64,000 bases of DNA from CAYNHZ01 sp964397445 (GTDB taxonomy: Bacteria; Bacteroidota; Bacteroidia; Bacteroidales; UBA932): the NCBI GenBank assembly GCA_964397445.1, contig CAYNHZ010000001.1, positions 496,001-560,000 on the forward strand. The letters run 5' to 3'. Every line of letters begins with the position of its first letter. Position 1 is the stretch's first letter. Position numbers and translations under genes: made by a program. The notes beneath the pieces were generated by a model. That model was not told where the DNA came from. It worked only from the letters and a program-made list of their open reading frames with translations, and ran no database searches. Positions 1 to 8,103 of the stretch are shown here, one piece after another.

Positions 1-51
1 CACGGTAAGCTCAAAAAAGAGTCAAAGAAGAAAAAACCCCGCACTAAATAG
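1..51 (+). CDS. C-terminal tail of an unidentified basic protein (partial)
   Basis: The first 48 bases read in frame 1 as a lysine-rich tail (HGKLKKESKKKKPRTK) ending in TAG at 49-51. Only 16 residues lie in the window, so the family cannot be named. Basic tails of this kind end RNA-binding proteins such as RNase R or RNA helicases, but that is a guess. The stop overlaps the stop of the convergent PHP gene by a few bases, which fits the tight convergent gene ends seen elsewhere in the window. Confidence 0.4.
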   Translation, partial: HGKLKKESKKKKPRTK

Positions 52-868
52 AGAGATAGTTCATCTCCCTCTTGTGAAAATAGGCTTCGTATTTAATCCC
101 TGCCGATTTTGCTATCTCTATAAATCTATTGAAGTTCTCTCCGAGGCGGTTGGTGCTATGTGCATCAGAACCAAAACTTATCGCTTCACCACCGAATTCT
201 ACAAATTTTTTAAGGATAGAGAGATCTAACAAAGGCTCTTTTCCTCTATAAATCTGATATGTTTTTGTGTTGATTTCAAAGGTCTTACCTTTGTTTACTA
301 TCAGTTTGAGAATCTCTGAGATTATCTCCTCGAAATCACTTAAATAAATGGTAGATTCCGCGTAGGGGGAGTAGCGGGCTATGTAATCAAAATGACCTAA
401 AATGTCAAAGTCTTCAAACAGGGATATACATCTGTAGATCTCCTCCAAATACTTTCCATAGGCCTCTTTATAGTTGTAATTTGTGTAGTAGTTTCCGTGA
501 TAAGGATCAAGGCCATTTATGAAATGGAGGGATGCAATAACACAATCAAAAGAGTATCTCTTGGAAAACGATTTTATCTCTTCAATACAGTGAGACTGAA
601 CCCCAATTTCAATCCCTTTCAGTAGTGTGATTTTTCTATTTTCAGAGGCTACTCTATCGATCTCTCTCTGTTGTTCTATTGGATCGAATTGAAATTTCAT
701 AACCCCTGAAGGGACATCAAAATCGTAATGATCTGTTATGGATAATCCTGCAAGACCCATCTCCTCTGCCGCTTTTGCACACTCATCGATGGACATTTTT
801 CCATCATCCGAAAAATAAGAGTGGGTGTGATTGTCGAATAGAGCTATTGAAATCTTGTTACTTTCCAT
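44..868 (-). CDS. PHP-domain phosphoesterase, histidinol-phosphatase (HisJ/HisK) type
   Basis: A 274-residue cytosolic protein of the polymerase-and-histidinol-phosphatase (PHP) superfamily, which uses a cluster of His and Asp residues to bind metals and cleave phosphomonoesters. Metal motifs are visible at the N terminus (DNHTHS at about 12-17, ITDHYDFD at about 44-51), in the middle (ASLHF, about 112-116) and near the C terminus (FGSDAH, about 233-238). Length and motif spacing match the HisJ-type histidinol phosphatase that makes L-histidinol in histidine synthesis; no other his gene is present, so the substrate is inferred from family only. It overlaps the upstream lipoprotein gene by 25 bases, indicating cotranscription with mutS2 and that gene. 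Confidence 0.8.
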   Translation of the reverse strand: MESNKISIALFDNHTHSYFSDDGKMSIDECAKAAEEMGLAGLSITDHYDFDVPSGVMKFQFDPIEQQREIDRVASENRKITLLKGIEIGVQSHCIEEIKSFSKRYSFDCVIASLHFINGLDPYHGNYYTNYNYKEAYGKYLEEIYRCISLFEDFDILGHFDYIARYSPYAESTIYLSDFEEIISEILKLIVNKGKTFEINTKTYQIYRGKEPLLDLSILKKFVEFGGEAISFGSDAHSTNRLGENFNRFIEIAKSAGIKYEAYFHKREMNYLSI

Positions 869-1248
869 TGCTCTTCAATTTTCGAAACGGTTATAGAGTG
901 ATTTGTTATAGCCTCATTTTCCGGTATTTCTACTTTATATGAAAAAACAATGGCGTTTTTGGAGCTGTCATCAATATCTGTGATCTCTACTGCCGTGTTT
1001 TTTGCGATTGAGACAAGTTCTTTTTGAACATTCTCCGTCAGGGCATTGTAGTGATCGTGAGCAATATTGATCCTATTTTGAATCGTATCGCAACACAAGG
1101 TGGAGGCCCTATCATAATCTGTTGAAAAGTATGCATTAAGAAAGTCTGTAGCAACAATTGTTGCCTCTTTAACATTCTTTCCACAACCACTCAATATCAA
1201 ACTAACTGTAAAGAGTATCAATAGATGGATGATTAATTTTTTGTTCAT
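844..1248 (-). CDS. small lipoprotein with NTF2-like (DUF4878-type) fold
   Basis: A 134-residue protein with a lipoprotein signal peptide: hydrophobic core, then lipobox LSGC with the lipidated Cys at residue 22. The rest resembles the DUF4878/NTF2-like lipoproteins of Bacteroidetes: a helical first half (ATDFLNAYFSTDYDRAS) and a final strand with the pattern EEQWKVTRF. No catalytic residues can be named. It probably sits in the inner leaflet of the outer membrane or in the inner membrane. It lies 21 bases downstream of mutS2 and overlaps the PHP gene start, so the three form an operon. Function unknown. Confidence 0.7.
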   Translation of the reverse strand: MNKKLIIHLLILFTVSLILSGCGKNVKEATIVATDFLNAYFSTDYDRASTLCCDTIQNRINIAHDHYNALTENVQKELVSIAKNTAVEITDIDDSSKNAIVFSYKVEIPENEAITNHSITVSKIEEQWKVTRFQ

Positions 1249-1269
1249 ATTATTTTGTAAATGATTTGT

Positions 1270-3774
1270 TTATAATTCAACTATAGTGATTCCGCTCCCC
1301 CCCCTCTCAATGTGCTCGTCTTTAAATGATACTACACCTGGGGTAATTTTAAGGTATTTTCTTATCTCCTCTTTCAAAATACCATTCCCTTTGCCGTGTA
1401 AGATAGAGACTTGAGAAACACCTATCATAAGGGCATCATCGATAAACCTTGTGACTGTGTTGATCGCCTCCTCAAGCCTCATTCCCCTTATATCAATGGT
1501 AGATTTAAAATTTAAACGGTGTTCCGAGAGGGTTTGCATCTCGTAGCTGCTTTTTCGTGAAGAGGGTTTTATACTCTCTTTATACTGCTTCATAGAGATA
1601 GCAGAAACTTTCTCTTTGGACATTTTGCTAATAATATCTCCGATGGCAACACTCACTTTATTCCCGGCAATTTGTACTATTTCACCCGTAAGATCTCCCC
1701 CTTCAATTTTTACCTTTGTCCCAACTTTAAGGGTAGGTTCGGTTACAATTTTTTCAGCCATACGGATCCCTTCTTCCCCCTGTTTAGATCGATTCTCCCT
1801 AACTCTTTTGCGCTCCTCTTGCCTCTTTTTCCGTTCGGAAATTTGTAACATCTTTCGCTCAATCTCCTCATCTATAGCACTTTTTTTCAAATTATCAATC
1901 CCTTTTGCAAAATCATCAAGTTCTTTTCTTGCCTCTTTTGTCCGCTCTTTCTCAGCTTGTGTTTCCCGTATCTCTTTTATAGTATTTTCAATCTTTTTAT
2001 TCGCCTGATCCAATATTGATTGCGCCTCTCTCTTAGCCTCTTCTATAATCCCTTTGCGCAGTGATTTTATATCTCCGAGCTCCTTCTCGTACTTCTCTGT
2101 AATAGAATCCAAAGTTTTATCTGTTGACTTTATCCGTGCTAACTTCTCTTCAAGGGTGCGCTTGTTTCTTGCGATTTTCTTGAGATGTCTCTCTATGTTT
2201 ACAAAATCAGACCCGGCACGCTCCTCAGCGCCTTTAACAATCTCCTCCGGCAGCCCAATTTTTCGTGCAAGTTCAAAAGCAAATGAGTTGCCCGGCAGCC
2301 CAATTTCAAGTTGGAATAGTGGTTGAATATTGCCTATATCAAACATCATTGCTCCATTAATCACCCCGTTGCTATTGCTTGCATAAAATTTAAGATTTGT
2401 ATAATGGGTGGTGATAACCCCGTAACACCCTCTTCTCTCCAACTCCGCTAAGATCTCTTCTGCAATGGCACCCCCTGCAGTCGGCTCTGTACCCGAACCA
2501 AACTCATCAATAAGAATAAGACTTTTCTCTTTTGCATTTGCGAGCACCTCTCTCATATTTGTTAGGTGAGAGCTATATGTACTCAAATCATTATCAATGG
2601 ACTGATCGTCACCAATGTCAATAAAAATACTATCAAACAATTGCATCTCAGAAGACTCGGAAGCGGAGATCAACATTCCCCACTGAAGCATATATTGCAA
2701 CAATCCGAGAGTTTTCAAACATACAGACTTTCCCCCGGCATTTGGTCCTGATATAAGCAATATTCTTTTTTCCCTATTCAATGATAGGTTGAGGGGGACA
2801 ATAGATTTGCCCTCTTTTCTAAGAGCTTCCTCAAGAATCGGGTGACGGGCATTTTTAAGGATCGTCTCCCCTTGTGTCGATATTATTGGCATTCCCCCTT
2901 TGAAGTGAGAGGATACAAGTGTCTTTGCTTTAATAAAATCAAGCTCCCCGATATATTCGTGAGAAGAGATGATCTCAGGAAGGTACGGTCTTAAAAAATC
3001 CGAAAACTCAACGAGAATTCTGATTATCTCTCTATGTTCGGAAAAATGGAGCTCTTTCAATTGGTTATTTAGCTCAACAACTTCAAGAGGCTCGATAAAC
3101 GAGGTTTTACCCGATGCCGATTCGTCAAAGACTATGCCCGGAATCTTTTTTTTATTCCCCGATGATACGGGGATAAGCATCTTCCCATCGTGAATTGATA
3201 CAGTTGCATCTTCATCTGCAAGCCCATCTTGTTGTGCCTTTCTGAGTATGGATTGTATTCGTTTAGAGACGCTTGACTCTTTGTCCTTGATAGAGCGTCT
3301 TATATCAAATAGCTCATTACTAGCATTGTCTCTGACCTCACCATATCTATCTAATATTAGGTCTATCCTTCTGGATACCTCCGGAAAATGGCCGATCGGT
3401 TCGGTCATCTTTTTCAAAAAAGGGTATTGCCCTTCTTTACAATTTTTAAAAAAATTGAGGATCTTCCGTAAAATCTCAAGTGAATCTTGAAGTTTCCTAA
3501 GAGATATCAGATCTATGTGAGAGAATTCGCTTTGAAGGGGGGTGAGTAATGGGATGCAATCTATAAACCCGCTATTTGGAAATGATGATTCAAACATTAA
3601 GATGAGGCGCATCTCGTCAGTCAGAGAAAGCCTTAGCTTAACCTCTTCAGCTTGAGCTGAGAACAATTCATCAACAGTTCGCCCCTTTCCGTATTGGGTA
3701 GAGCAATTATTGAGGATCATCTCTTTAACCCTGTCAAATCCGATTTTTTGTTCGAGCTTATTGTTTACAACCAT
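1270..3774 (-). CDS. mutS2: MutS2 family ATPase with C-terminal Smr domain
   Basis: MutS2 is a DNA/ribosome-associated homologue of MutS, linked to recombination suppression and, in Bacillus, to rescue of collided ribosomes. This copy has 834 residues. It shows the core/lever region, an ABC-type ATPase with Walker A GPNAGGKS (about 343-350) and Walker B LILIDEFGSGTEP, a long charged coiled-coil clamp (about 510-670) and a C-terminal Smr domain (about 760-834) with the LHGKGNG signature. I chose the ATG at 3774 (MVVNNKLEQKIGFD) because it matches the family N terminus; a longer frame to 3882 would run into plsY on the other strand. The -7 box lies only 4 bases upstream of this ATG. Expected length for the family. 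Confidence 0.95.
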   Translation of the reverse strand: MVVNNKLEQKIGFDRVKEMILNNCSTQYGKGRTVDELFSAQAEEVKLRLSLTDEMRLILMFESSFPNSGFIDCIPLLTPLQSEFSHIDLISLRKLQDSLEILRKILNFFKNCKEGQYPFLKKMTEPIGHFPEVSRRIDLILDRYGEVRDNASNELFDIRRSIKDKESSVSKRIQSILRKAQQDGLADEDATVSIHDGKMLIPVSSGNKKKIPGIVFDESASGKTSFIEPLEVVELNNQLKELHFSEHREIIRILVEFSDFLRPYLPEIISSHEYIGELDFIKAKTLVSSHFKGGMPIISTQGETILKNARHPILEEALRKEGKSIVPLNLSLNREKRILLISGPNAGGKSVCLKTLGLLQYMLQWGMLISASESSEMQLFDSIFIDIGDDQSIDNDLSTYSSHLTNMREVLANAKEKSLILIDEFGSGTEPTAGGAIAEEILAELERRGCYGVITTHYTNLKFYASNSNGVINGAMMFDIGNIQPLFQLEIGLPGNSFAFELARKIGLPEEIVKGAEERAGSDFVNIERHLKKIARNKRTLEEKLARIKSTDKTLDSITEKYEKELGDIKSLRKGIIEEAKREAQSILDQANKKIENTIKEIRETQAEKERTKEARKELDDFAKGIDNLKKSAIDEEIERKMLQISERKKRQEERKRVRENRSKQGEEGIRMAEKIVTEPTLKVGTKVKIEGGDLTGEIVQIAGNKVSVAIGDIISKMSKEKVSAISMKQYKESIKPSSRKSSYEMQTLSEHRLNFKSTIDIRGMRLEEAINTVTRFIDDALMIGVSQVSILHGKGNGILKEEIRKYLKITPGVVSFKDEHIERGGSGITIVEL

Positions 3775-3778
3775 TCCA

Positions 3779-3786
3779 CAAAGATA
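3779..3786 (-). promoter_or_regulatory. -7 promoter box of mutS2 (TATCTTTG)
   Basis: Exact match to the Bacteroidetes -7 consensus TAnnTTTG on the minus strand. The ATG of mutS2 starts 4 bases after the box, so transcription should begin at or next to the start codon and the mRNA is probably leaderless. No clear -33 TTTG was found. Confidence 0.6.
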
Positions 3787-3791
3787 ATTGC

Positions 3792-3799
3792 TATATTTG
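3792..3799 (+). promoter_or_regulatory. -7 promoter box of plsY (TATATTTG)
   Basis: Matches TAnnTTTG on the plus strand, 19 bases before the plsY ATG. It lies back to back with the mutS2 box, so the 44-base gap holds two divergent promoters. Confidence 0.55.
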
Positions 3800-3818
3800 C
3801 CAACCAAAAATTTTTTTG

Positions 3819-4514
3819 ATGATCTTTTATTACACCATAGTAGTTCTCTTTGCTTACCTTTTAGGCTCTGCTTCAAGTGCAATTCTATTGTGTAGAGTAT
3901 ATTATGATACCGATATCAGATCAATAGGGAGTGGAAATCCGGGGGCAAATAATGTTCAGAGAAATTTCGGATGGAAGGCGGGGATAGCTGTTTTTATAAT
4001 AGATTTTCTAAAAGGGGTTGCATCGGTGTCTTTAGCCTATTTTACCGATTTCAAGCCTGGTTCAGAGATGTTTGTCACATTTCAAATCATCCTCGGATTT
4101 GCAGTTGTACTTGGTCATATTTTCCCTATATTTTTTAAATTTAAAGGGGGGAAAGGGGTTTCGGTTCTTGCTGGGGTTCTCGCTGCTATACACCCTTGGG
4201 CAATGATTATTTGTCTTATAGTTTTTCTGATTGTTTTAGTTATATCAAAATATATCTCTTTGGCGGTTCTCATTGCTGTGTTGTGCTACCCGATAATGAT
4301 AAATTCGGTTTTTGCGTTGTGGCTCATTCCTGATGAGACGCTAACGTTAAAGATATTTAGCGTAGTAATAACAATCATTCTTTGGATAACCCACATAAGT
4401 AATATTAAAAGGCTTCTTAGTCATCAGGAGGAGAAGTTCTCTTTTAAAAAATCTGTGGGCAGAACGACCGAAAAAAAGGATTTTAAAGCTATTTTCGATA
4501 GGAATTCTCGATAG
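3819..4514 (+). CDS. plsY: glycerol-3-phosphate acyltransferase PlsY
   Basis: Inner-membrane acyltransferase that moves an acyl group from acyl-phosphate to sn-glycerol 3-phosphate, giving lysophosphatidic acid, the first step of phospholipid synthesis. The 231 residues contain the three PlsY motifs: SIGSGNPGANN after the first helix (about 36-46), the glycine-rich FKFKGGKGVS loop (about 107-116) and the C-terminal THISNIKRLL region (about 191-200), together with several strongly hydrophobic segments. ATG at 3819 is preferred over the overlapping TTG at 3816. The 3' end overlaps the convergent cdaA gene by 26 bases. The C-terminal tail is charged and slightly longer than usual. Confidence 0.93.
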   Translation: MIFYYTIVVLFAYLLGSASSAILLCRVYYDTDIRSIGSGNPGANNVQRNFGWKAGIAVFIIDFLKGVASVSLAYFTDFKPGSEMFVTFQIILGFAVVLGHIFPIFFKFKGGKGVSVLAGVLAAIHPWAMIICLIVFLIVLVISKYISLAVLIAVLCYPIMINSVFALWLIPDETLTLKIFSVVITIILWITHISNIKRLLSHQEEKFSFKKSVGRTTEKKDFKAIFDRNSR

Positions 4515-5274
4515 CGAGTTTGAGTTCGCTGATACTCGTCATAGTTTTCAGCTCCCCTCTGGTAACATAAGAGATATTTCCGGTCTCTTCCGAAACCACA
4601 ATAGCATCAGCATCAGTATCTTTTGAGATACTTACAGCAGCTCTGTGCCTCATCCCGTATTGGGGTGGAAGATCGGGATTTTCAGTGATTGGCAATGTGC
4701 ATCTTGCTGCCACAATCCTATCAGCTATAATCACCATCGCCCCGTCATGAAGTGGGGTGTTTTTATAAAAAATATTCTCTATCAATCGTCTATTGACAGC
4801 GGCATCTATAGTGTCCCCAGTCTCAATAATAAACTCAAGTGAAGAGGTGTGACCCAATACAATAAGTGCTCCTGTTTTGGTTTCCGACATTCTATGACAA
4901 GCCTGGGTAATCTCTTCCAGCGATTTGATCGGAATCTCTTGCTCCTTCTGTCCAAATAGGGCTCTTGAAATGCGCCCTTTCCGAGAATTTGAGAGGTATC
5001 TGCTTCCGATATGTAGTAAAAAGCGTCTTATCTCTTGTTGAAAAATAATAATCAATGCTATTACACCTACACCGAGAATCTGTCCGAGAATAGATGATAA
5101 GAGCTTCATATTTAGAGCTTTTACCACTATCCAAGTAAAATACAATAATAAAATTCCTATAAAAATATTAAAAGCCGAAGTCCCCCGTATAATTTTAAAT
5201 AATTGGAATATAATCAAGGCAACCAAGACTATATCAATAATATCAATAACAGAAATATTAATGAAATTAAACAT
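4489..5274 (-). CDS. cdaA: diadenylate cyclase CdaA (c-di-AMP synthase)
   Basis: Membrane-bound enzyme that condenses two ATP into cyclic di-AMP, a second messenger for osmotic and cell-wall control. The 261 residues start with three hydrophobic helices (about 8-85) followed by the DisA_N catalytic domain. Signature residues are present: GALIVLGH at about 135, the DGA motif in PLHDGAMVI (about 176-184) and RHRAA (about 208-212). ATG at 5274 is chosen over a TTG two codons upstream. It has its own -7 box, so it is probably a single-gene unit. The usual partner CdaR/YbbR is not next to it. Confidence 0.92.
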   Translation of the reverse strand: MFNFINISVIDIIDIVLVALIIFQLFKIIRGTSAFNIFIGILLLYFTWIVVKALNMKLLSSILGQILGVGVIALIIIFQQEIRRFLLHIGSRYLSNSRKGRISRALFGQKEQEIPIKSLEEITQACHRMSETKTGALIVLGHTSSLEFIIETGDTIDAAVNRRLIENIFYKNTPLHDGAMVIIADRIVAARCTLPITENPDLPPQYGMRHRAAVSISKDTDADAIVVSEETGNISYVTRGELKTMTSISELKLAIENSYRK

Positions 5275-5292
5275 ATACAATTTATTATTTTA

Positions 5293-5300
5293 CAAAAATA
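5293..5300 (-). promoter_or_regulatory. -7 promoter box of cdaA (TATTTTTG)
   Basis: Minus-strand match to TAnnTTTG, 18 bases upstream of the cdaA ATG. No convincing -33 element was seen. Confidence 0.45.
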
Positions 5301-5329
5301 GATAAAATCCACGAATATCTATCCTTTAT

Positions 5330-6046
5330 TTACTCAACATAGCCTAATGTTGCAAGACTTATTTTGATATTCTCAATCTTTGATAAAGCGTCATAGCAAG
5401 CTTGAACTGTTGCCCCTGAAGTGAGAACATCGTCAACAATTATAATGTGCTTACCTTTAAGTTTATAGCTATTCTTTTTAACTATTTTAAAAGCATTCTC
5501 AACATTCTTCCATTTAGATTCTGTCCCCCTCTTTGTCTGGGTAGATGTATATCTCCCCCTTTTCAGCACATCTGTACAGAGAGCTGCGCCACCCATAGCA
5601 TCTGATATCCCTTTTGCAATAATTTCAGATTGATTAAATCCTCTTTTCCACTTTTTAATCGGATGGAGAGGGACAGGAACTAAATAATCAATTTCGTTAT
5701 AGACTCCGTTTCCCCCCTCCTTCATATATTTTCCAAGCATCGATCCAAGATAGTATCCTAAGGCTATATCCCCGTCGTATTTTATCCTATGGATCATATT
5801 TACATAATTATTATCCCTATTGTATATATAGAGAGAACAAACTGATTGAAGATACATCCTTCCCCAGAGTTTTTTCTCGGCAGGATTGTCTCTCCAACTC
5901 CAAAAATAGGTCAAAGGGATATCATTAAGACACTCTTTACAGATGTGTCTCTGATCAGAATCGATCCATCCTCCACACACAGAGCAAGATATAGGATATA
6001 TTATTTCAAGAAGGGGAAATAGTAAATTGTTTTTCTTTTCTCTCAT
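5330..6046 (-). CDS. ComF-family phosphoribosyltransferase-like protein
   Basis: A 238-residue ComF/GntX-type protein. It begins with a zinc-finger-like segment (CSVCGGWIDSDQRHICKEC, about 20-38) and ends with a type I phosphoribosyltransferase PRPP loop, IIIVDDVLTSGAT (about 200-212). The middle has the family signature VPLHPIKKWKRGFNQSE (about 124-140). In competent Firmicutes ComFC takes part in DNA uptake; in other bacteria the role is unsettled and the substrate unknown. It is transcribed away from the 6109 gene and shares no operon with cdaA beyond a 55-base gap. Confidence 0.88.
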   Translation of the reverse strand: MREKKNNLLFPLLEIIYPISCSVCGGWIDSDQRHICKECLNDIPLTYFWSWRDNPAEKKLWGRMYLQSVCSLYIYNRDNNYVNMIHRIKYDGDIALGYYLGSMLGKYMKEGGNGVYNEIDYLVPVPLHPIKKWKRGFNQSEIIAKGISDAMGGAALCTDVLKRGRYTSTQTKRGTESKWKNVENAFKIVKKNSYKLKGKHIIIVDDVLTSGATVQACYDALSKIENIKISLATLGYVE

Positions 6047-6068
6047 CGATTAAAATTAAACAGTTTCT

Positions 6069-6076
6069 TACATTTG
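6069..6076 (+). promoter_or_regulatory. -7 promoter box (TACATTTG) for the 6109 gene
   Basis: Plus-strand TAnnTTTG match followed by GC, 32 bases before the ATG at 6109. Confidence 0.45.
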
Positions 6077-6108
6077 CATTGTCGAAAACAGATATTTTTT
6101 TTTAAAAA

Positions 6109-6528
6109 ATGGATAATAGAATTTCTGATTTTATAAATGAACACTTTGTATTGACTATGGCATCATCTTCACAAGAGGATATCTGGTGTGCAAATGTTTT
6201 TTATGTTTTTGATCAGGAATTGATGGGGTTCATAATCTTATCGGACAAAGGGACAAGGCATATAAAACTTTCTCAATATGGTTTTGGAGTGGTCGCAGGA
6301 TCTATTGTGTTGGAAACAGAGAAGATAGGGATGATAAGAGGATTACAATTTAAAGCACATATAAATAGAGGCGACAACTCCATTATAGGAAGATATCGCC
6401 TCAAGTATTTAAAACGCTTTCCCTATGCTGTTTTTACCAATTCCGAATTGTGGTTTTTATCCCTTATTGAGGTAAAATATACCGATAATAGACTCGGGTT
6501 TGGCACAAAACTTATAGAGAAATATTGA
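6109..6528 (+). CDS. YhbP-like FMN-binding split-barrel protein
   Basis: A 139-residue protein resembling the UPF0306/YhbP branch of the pyridoxamine 5'-phosphate oxidase-like split barrels. Visible pattern: an N-terminal helix (ISDFINEHFVLTMAS), a pair of strands containing IWCANVFYVFD, a core strand with IRGLQFKAHI (about 82-91), and the C-terminal FWFL-like NSELWFLSLIEVKYTDN (about 109-125). The family resembles flavoproteins but many members have no proven cofactor or reaction. It stands alone between divergent comF and convergent metK. Call rests on overall pattern rather than on a catalytic motif. Confidence 0.6.
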   Translation: MDNRISDFINEHFVLTMASSSQEDIWCANVFYVFDQELMGFIILSDKGTRHIKLSQYGFGVVAGSIVLETEKIGMIRGLQFKAHINRGDNSIIGRYRLKYLKRFPYAVFTNSELWFLSLIEVKYTDNRLGFGTKLIEKY

Positions 6529-6544
6529 TTATAAAATATTCTGT

Positions 6545-7840
6545 TTAAAAAAAACGCTTTTTTATCTTATCGACTGCATCAAGTTTTTCCCAACCAAAAA
6601 ATTGCAACTCTTTTTTAACCCTCTTGTTGTTCCTTATCAACTCTACCTCTTTTGTGAAAGGGTCACGCCCCATATGTCCATACGATGCAGTTGGGAGGTA
6701 AATAGGATTTTTCAATTGAAATTTCTCGATTATCCTGGCAGGTCTCAAATCAAATAATTCGTTGATGATCTCAGCAATAGCGCCATCGCTGAGATTGACT
6801 TGAGCTGTTCCATAAGTGTTAACAAAAACACTTACCGGTTTTGCCACTCCAATTGCGTAGGATATTTGTATAAGTAACTCTTTGGCAACACCTGCTGCAA
6901 CCATATTTTTAGCGATATATCTTGCTGCGTACGCTGCAGAGCGATCCACTTTGCTGGGGTCTTTGCCGGAAAAAGCACCTCCGCCGTGAGCCCCTTTCCC
7001 TCCGTAAGTATCAACAATGATTTTTCTCCCTGTCAATCCTGTATCGCCGTGAGGGCCTCCGATAACGAATTTCCCTGTTGGATTTACGTGTAGGATATAC
7101 TCTTGATCGTTGTTTAAGAATAGATCTTTTGTCTTTTTGGGCAGGCGAGATATTATTCTTGGGATGAGTATATTTTTAACATCTTCATATATACGATTTT
7201 GCATTGCAATATCATTTTCCGGTGATCCTATTTCCAATCCGGGAGATGCTATAAACTCATCGTGTTGTGTAGAGATAACAATGGTATGAACTCTAATAGG
7301 TTGGTGCTGATCGTTGTATTCGATTGTAAATTGACTTTTGGCATCAGGTCTAAGGTAACCCATTTTGGAACCCTTCATCCTTCTGAGTTTTGCAAGTTCA
7401 ATCAATGCTATGTGTGCCAATGTTAGAGGAAGTGGCATAAACTCCTCTGTATCATCGCAAGCGTATCCGAACATCATCCCTTGATCTCCTGCCCCTTGTT
7501 CCTCTTTTTTCTTGACAACAACCCCTCTGTTTATATCAGGAGATTGCTCGTGCATTGCCGAGAGTATTCCGCAAGATTTTGAGTCAAACATATATTCGGC
7601 TTTGGTGTAACCAATTTTTTCTACGACACCCCTCGCTATATTTTGAATATCTACATATGCAGGGTCTGATCTAACCTCTCCCCCGATTACTACCAATCCT
7701 GTACTGACAAATGTTTCGCAAGCAACTTTTGCTTCCGGATCTTGGCGTAAGAAGTCGTCAAGTATGGCGTCTGATATTTGGTCGGCAACTTTATCTGGAT
7801 GCCCTTCAGATACCGATTCAGATGTGAATAAATATGACAT
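6545..7840 (-). CDS. metK: S-adenosylmethionine synthase MetK
   Basis: Makes S-adenosylmethionine from methionine and ATP in the cytosol. The 431-residue protein carries the family landmarks: SVSEGHPDKVADQISD at about 8-23, the GAGDQG(M)MFGYA loop at about 115-125, the phosphate-binding GGPHGDTGLTGRKI stretch at about 260-273 and GGGAFSGKDPSKVDRS at about 287-302. It is longer than E. coli MetK (384) mainly through extra residues in the middle, as in other Bacteroidetes. Expression is likely feedback controlled: a SAM-II-type aptamer and an intrinsic terminator lie between its promoter and its start codon (see those entries). Confidence 0.97.
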   Translation of the reverse strand: MSYLFTSESVSEGHPDKVADQISDAILDDFLRQDPEAKVACETFVSTGLVVIGGEVRSDPAYVDIQNIARGVVEKIGYTKAEYMFDSKSCGILSAMHEQSPDINRGVVVKKKEEQGAGDQGMMFGYACDDTEEFMPLPLTLAHIALIELAKLRRMKGSKMGYLRPDAKSQFTIEYNDQHQPIRVHTIVISTQHDEFIASPGLEIGSPENDIAMQNRIYEDVKNILIPRIISRLPKKTKDLFLNNDQEYILHVNPTGKFVIGGPHGDTGLTGRKIIVDTYGGKGAHGGGAFSGKDPSKVDRSAAYAARYIAKNMVAAGVAKELLIQISYAIGVAKPVSVFVNTYGTAQVNLSDGAIAEIINELFDLRPARIIEKFQLKNPIYLPTASYGHMGRDPFTKEVELIRNNKRVKKELQFFGWEKLDAVDKIKKRFF

Positions 7841-7857
7841 AATTGTATTATTAAAAT

Positions 7858-7883
7858 AAAAAAATCTCTTTTGAGTAAAGAGA
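7858..7883 (-). terminator. intrinsic terminator in the metK leader
   Basis: On the minus strand a 7-bp stem (TCTCTTT / AAAGAGA, loop ACTCA) is followed directly by seven U. It sits between the SAM-II aptamer and the metK ATG (18 bases downstream), so it would stop metK transcription prematurely. The stem has only two G-C pairs, so its strength is modest. Its 5' arm can also pair with part of the aptamer. Confidence 0.55.
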
Positions 7884-7918
7884 CTTGACGATATAAAACA
7901 GAAAAGTATGTTAAATTT

Positions 7919-7966
7919 ATTTTAGCATTTTTTCGAGTGGTTGCAATTAGTCAAATCTCTCCACTT
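7919..7966 (-). promoter_or_regulatory. SAM-II (metA-motif) riboswitch aptamer upstream of metK
   Basis: Minus strand, about 48 nt. Stem P1 is AGTGG (7965-7961) with CCACT (7940-7936). The loop holds the conserved GATTT...TAATTGCAA segment, and the 3' part holds AAAAAATGCTAAA (7933-7921), all matching the known SAM-II consensus (GAUUU, UUGCAA, AUAAAUG..GCUAAA). SAM-II occurs in alpha-proteobacteria and Bacteroidetes in front of methionine/SAM genes, exactly this context. Transcription from the -7 box would start at the first base or two of the aptamer. Confidence 0.85.
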
Positions 7967-7973
7967 TGTGCTG

Positions 7974-7981
7974 CAAAGATA
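7974..7981 (-). promoter_or_regulatory. -7 promoter box of the metK leader (TATCTTTG)
   Basis: Exact Bacteroidetes -7 box on the minus strand, followed by C. The expected start point, about 5-7 bases downstream, falls at the 5' edge of the SAM-II aptamer, which supports both calls. Confidence 0.7.
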
Positions 7982-8002
7982 ATTATTTTTTTTAATTATG
8001 AG

Positions 8003-8022
8003 GTGTTAATAAAATTTAACAC
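8003..8022. repeat. inverted repeat between metK and the Oar-like receptor
   Basis: Perfect 7-bp arms GTGTTAA / TTAACAC separated by 6 bases. It lies about 40-60 bases upstream of the receptor's -7 box and about 22 bases upstream of the metK -7 box, a position suited to a regulator-binding site. No regulator can be assigned; in AT-rich DNA such a repeat may also be chance. Confidence 0.35.
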
Positions 8023-8062
8023 TATTTTAATAATTAAATAAGGTTAATTGTCGAGTATTTCT

Positions 8063-8070
8063 TAATTTTG
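8063..8070 (+). promoter_or_regulatory. -7 promoter box of the Oar-like receptor operon (TAATTTTG)
   Basis: Plus-strand TAnnTTTG match followed by C, 33 bases before the ATG at 8104. No clear -33 element. Confidence 0.5.
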
Positions 8071-8103
8071 CTGAATAAATTTTAATTTATTACTTAACGA
8101 TTT

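Noticed and set aside
1616..2326. Plus-strand open frames antisense to mutS2
   Set aside because: They lie opposite a clear MutS2 coding region, have low-complexity Ser/Phe-rich translations and no family features or promoter.
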